A model generated the notes under the pieces. It worked only from the letters and a program-made list of their open reading frames with translations. It did not search any database and was not told the origin of the DNA. Made by a program: the position numbers and the translations under genes. Of a DNA stretch of 7,292 nt, positions 5,832 to 7,292 are shown in pieces. Each line of letters begins with the position of its first letter. Within the stretch, counting starts at the first letter, position 1. The stretch is taken from positions 1 through 7,292 of the forward strand of contig MGQK01000096.1 of the NCBI GenBank assembly GCA_001797815.1. The letters are read 5' to 3'. This stretch comes from Deltaproteobacteria bacterium RBG_13_61_14 (GTDB lineage: Bacteria > RBG-13-61-14).

Positions 5832-6081
5832 CTGGCTCCTCCTGGCTTTGTTCCAGGAATTCAATCACCTTCTTCACGTCCGCGATCGCGCAAAGCCGGC
5901 GCCCCCCGCGGGGCTTGACGATCAACAGGGAAGGCCCTCCCCGCCGGCGGAAAACGTGATGGCTGCCCCGGGAGCGGGTTTCTTCAAAACCGAGGTCCCT
6001 TAATACGCGAATTAACTCGGCATACCGGATGCCCCGGGGATTGTTCTTCAACTTCTGCTTCAGCTTTTCCAGGCCGGCCAC
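5821..6081 (-). CDS. hicA: HicA-family toxin (mRNA interferase)
   Basis: HicA toxins are small double-stranded-RNA-binding-fold proteins that cleave mRNA and are held inactive by HicB. This 86-residue protein shows the family core GSHHVFRRRG at 39-48, with the catalytic-type His at 41 after GS, preceded by the helix AELIRVLRDLGFEETRSRGS and followed by PSLLIVKPRGGRRL and the C-terminal helix IADVKKVIEFLEQ. It lies upstream of and overlaps hicB in the canonical toxin-first order. The start is a GTG at 6081 with no Shine-Dalgarno sequence. A strong promoter lies so close that the transcript should begin at or within a few bases of the GTG. A start slightly further in is possible, but the AELIRVL helix needs nearly all of the sequence. 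Confidence 0.9.
   Translation of the reverse strand: MAGLEKLKQKLKNNPRGIRYAELIRVLRDLGFEETRSRGSHHVFRRRGGPSLLIVKPRGGRRLCAIADVKKVIEFLEQSQEEPDER
5837..5843 (-). promoter_or_regulatory. Strong ribosome binding site deciding the hicB start
   Basis: AGGAGGA on the minus strand, 5 nt before the ATG at 5831 and inside the last codons of hicA. It favours antitoxin translation, in contrast to the toxin gene, which has none. Confidence 0.75.
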
Positions 6082-6088
6082 GTGAATT

Positions 6089-6117
6089 AGTGTAACCGAG
6101 TATGGTTATGATGTCAA
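6089..6117 (-). promoter_or_regulatory. hicAB promoter with candidate operator
   Basis: On the minus strand a perfect TTGACA (6117-6112), a 17-bp spacer and TACACT (6094-6089; four of six -10 positions) precede hicA. The predicted start point is near 6081-6083, at the GTG itself. An inverted pair TAACC (6093-6097) and GGTTA (6104-6108) with a 6-bp centre lies in the spacer and touches the -10. That is a plausible site for the HicB ribbon-helix-helix domain; the operator role is inference. Confidence 0.65.
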
Positions 6118-6146
6118 CCCGGTCAGCCGCCACCGGCGCTTCCGGT

Positions 6147-6914
6147 TTAAGGCGGAGTTTCCGGTCGGCGCGTCGCCTGATCACGAATCTCGGCCAAGGT
6201 CCCGGTCAGCGCTTCATTCAGCTCCGCGCAAAGCCCGGCCTCGTCCCATTGATAGCGGGAATTATAGCCCTGGAGTTCCTCACACTCTTCCCCGAGCGCC
6301 CTGCAATCCAGGGGCGACTCCGGACAAAGCAGGTCTTCCAATTCCTGCTTCTGCTCCCAGGGGCCGTGGGGAGCTTCGTAGGGAGTTAACTGGGTGGTCA
6401 ATTCCCAGGGGCCGTGAACATCTTCGTAGCGAGTTATCAGGGGGGTCAAACCCTCTTGCGCCTCTTCCACCGCGAGCGCGTAGCCGGGCCGATAGACGAA
6501 AATCCTGGATCCGTATGGCAGACAGAATTTCCCAGGAGCGCTAATGACCGATTCCGGAACGGAATACCGGCCTCGGGCGTCGGTCTGGACCGCGCCTCGA
6601 TGAACCTGCTTGGGCCCCCCACCGTCGCCCAAGTAAAAAAAAGGCTTCGGCTTGCCGAGGGAAACAAGTCGGGAGTAGATCACAAAAGCGCCGGGAAGAG
6701 GTTTTCCGGTCCGAGCGTCCAACACCGTCCCCTGCACCTCCTCGAAACGGCACCCCCGGCGGGAAACGCGAAAAGTTATAAGCTTCATATCAAGATAGAT
6801 AATAATCCCGACTAATGAAACCAAGCCCACGACCAGGACGCAAAAGCATCCCAATCCATAAAGGATTTTGCCGATCAGGCCGGCCTGCTTGAACCGCTTA
6901 AATAAAGATGCCAA
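6147..6914 (-). CDS. Membrane-anchored protein of unknown function with carboxypeptidase-regulatory-like domain
   Basis: I do not recognise a specific family. From the probable TTG start at 6914 the protein has 255 residues. These are a basic N terminus (LFKRFK), one hydrophobic helix at about 14-41, then a region at about 58-146 resembling a carboxypeptidase-regulatory-like beta domain (VQGTVLDARTGKPLPGAFV, later TDARGRYSVP and IFVYRPGYA). Two tandem 16-residue repeats with motif T-x-Y-E-x-x-H-G-P-W-E follow at about 161-192, then an acidic, Cys-containing C-terminal part. It is likely exposed outside the cytoplasm. The start overlaps the upstream prenyltransferase gene by 17 bp. An ATG at 7025 in this frame is unlikely because its extra residues are only a shadow of the neighbour. 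An ATG at 6788 would delete the membrane helix. Confidence 0.7.
   Translation of the reverse strand: MASLFKRFKQAGLIGKILYGLGCFCVLVVGLVSLVGIIIYLDMKLITFRVSRRGCRFEEVQGTVLDARTGKPLPGAFVIYSRLVSLGKPKPFFYLGDGGGPKQVHRGAVQTDARGRYSVPESVISAPGKFCLPYGSRIFVYRPGYALAVEEAQEGLTPLITRYEDVHGPWELTTQLTPYEAPHGPWEQKQELEDLLCPESPLDCRALGEECEELQGYNSRYQWDEAGLCAELNEALTGTLAEIRDQATRRPETPP
6355..6450 (-). repeat. 48-bp tandem duplication inside the membrane-anchored protein
   Basis: The words TCCCAGGGGCCGTG at 6355 and 6403, each followed by a CTTCGTAG[G/C]GAGTTA match, show an exact 48-bp period. They encode TRYEDVHGPWELTTQL and TPYEAPHGPWEQKQEL. There are two copies. Nucleotide similarity remains visible, so the duplication is fairly recent. 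Confidence 0.75.
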
Positions 6915-7292
6915 GCAGCAGCCCCCCCACCAAAAGCCCGCCCGCGGTCCGGGTCCACCAGACGCCCCAGGCCACATACCACAGCGGCCACAGCGGATAG
7001 GCTTCCGCCGGCAGGGTGGGATCAAAATTGGCCTTGAGGTCCGGCGGGATCACTTCCTCGGCCAGGGCAAAAGCCTCGGCCGGGGTGGCGGGCGCCGGCA
7101 GGCTCAAGATGGAGATGATGCGGACCGCCTTGGGCAGGGAAAGGAAAGCGAGGAGCGTCAGCCAGGGCAGGTCGCCGTGCCCGGCCAGGATGGCAATGGC
7201 CAGGTAAAAAGAAAAGATAAGAAGCTGAGTGAGCAGTCGTGCCCGTTTGTCGCCCAGGACCACGGGCAGGGTCTTGATTCCCTTGGCCCGGT
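6898..7292 (-). CDS. UbiA-family prenyltransferase, C-terminal part (5' end outside window)
   Basis: UbiA-family enzymes are polytopic membrane proteins that transfer an isoprenoid chain to an aromatic or related acceptor, for example in quinone synthesis. About 130 residues are visible, in frame with the right edge. RAKGIKTLPVVLGDKRAR is the conserved segment that follows the second Asp-rich motif. It is followed by hydrophobic helices LLTQLLIFSFYLAIAILAG and LPWLTLLAFLSLPKAVRII, a loop rich in Pro and Ala, and a last helix TAGGLLVGGLLLGIFI before TAA. The GIKTLPVVLG pattern is common to MenA-like and other members, so the acceptor cannot be assigned. The catalytic Asp motifs lie outside the window. 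The downstream gene begins within its last codons. Confidence 0.85.
   Translation of the reverse strand, partial: RAKGIKTLPVVLGDKRARLLTQLLIFSFYLAIAILAGHGDLPWLTLLAFLSLPKAVRIISILSLPAPATPAEAFALAEEVIPPDLKANFDPTLPAEAYPLWPLWYVAWGVWWTRTAGGLLVGGLLLGIFI

Noticed and set aside
6915-7025. N-terminal extension of the membrane-anchored protein to an ATG at 7025
   Set aside because: The extra residues (Cys, Trp, Gly and Arg rich) are the second frame of the UbiA-family gene and precede the natural basic-plus-membrane-helix N terminus.

Overview
The window looks like a chromosomal piece of an uncultivated, moderately GC-rich bacterium. Every convincing gene reads on the minus strand. The sequence alone does not fix a phylum. 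The clues are a very large secreted calcium-repeat/LVIVD-repeat protein, a TatB-TatC pair, and an intergenic region full of short degenerate tandem 'phrases' of a kind I associate with environmental genomes.

In transcription order (right to left), the window begins with the 3' end of a UbiA-family prenyltransferase gene cut by the right edge (6898-7292). A membrane-anchored protein of unknown function with a carboxypeptidase-regulatory-like domain overlaps its end (6147-6914, probable TTG start). Next comes a hicA-hicB toxin-antitoxin pair (5821-6081 and 5484-5831) with its own strong promoter. That promoter is so close to the GTG start that the hicA mRNA should be leaderless or nearly so. 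A 92-bp gap with a hairpin leads to tatB (5005-5391) and tatC (4221-5018), which overlap by 14 bp. They encode two parts of the twin-arginine protein export machinery.

From 3403 to 4220 I see no convincing gene. The stretch is a mosaic of at least ten unrelated short-period repeat families, including hairpins, 6-, 7-, 9- and 21-bp tandems, a REP-like palindrome and a 34-bp imperfect inverted repeat touching the tatC stop.

The left 3.4 kb belongs to one transcription unit: a sigma70-like promoter (3374-3402), a roughly 235-nt leader that can form several hairpins, and a gene (1-3130, open at the left edge, at least 1043 codons). The gene encodes a signal-peptide-bearing exported protein. Its visible architecture is an Asp-box-like N-terminal part, thrombospondin-type-3 calcium repeats, two Cys-bounded DxDxDG segments, seven 42-residue LVIVD repeats, more calcium repeats, and what looks like the first half of a dockerin-type module at the edge. 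The leader can form two mutually exclusive structures around the ribosome binding site. This makes it a candidate regulatory RNA and, with the repeat mosaic, the most interesting thing here.

The neighbouring genes do not form an obvious pathway. The large protein has an ordinary Sec-type signal peptide without a twin-arginine motif, so adjacency to tatBC does not imply Tat export.
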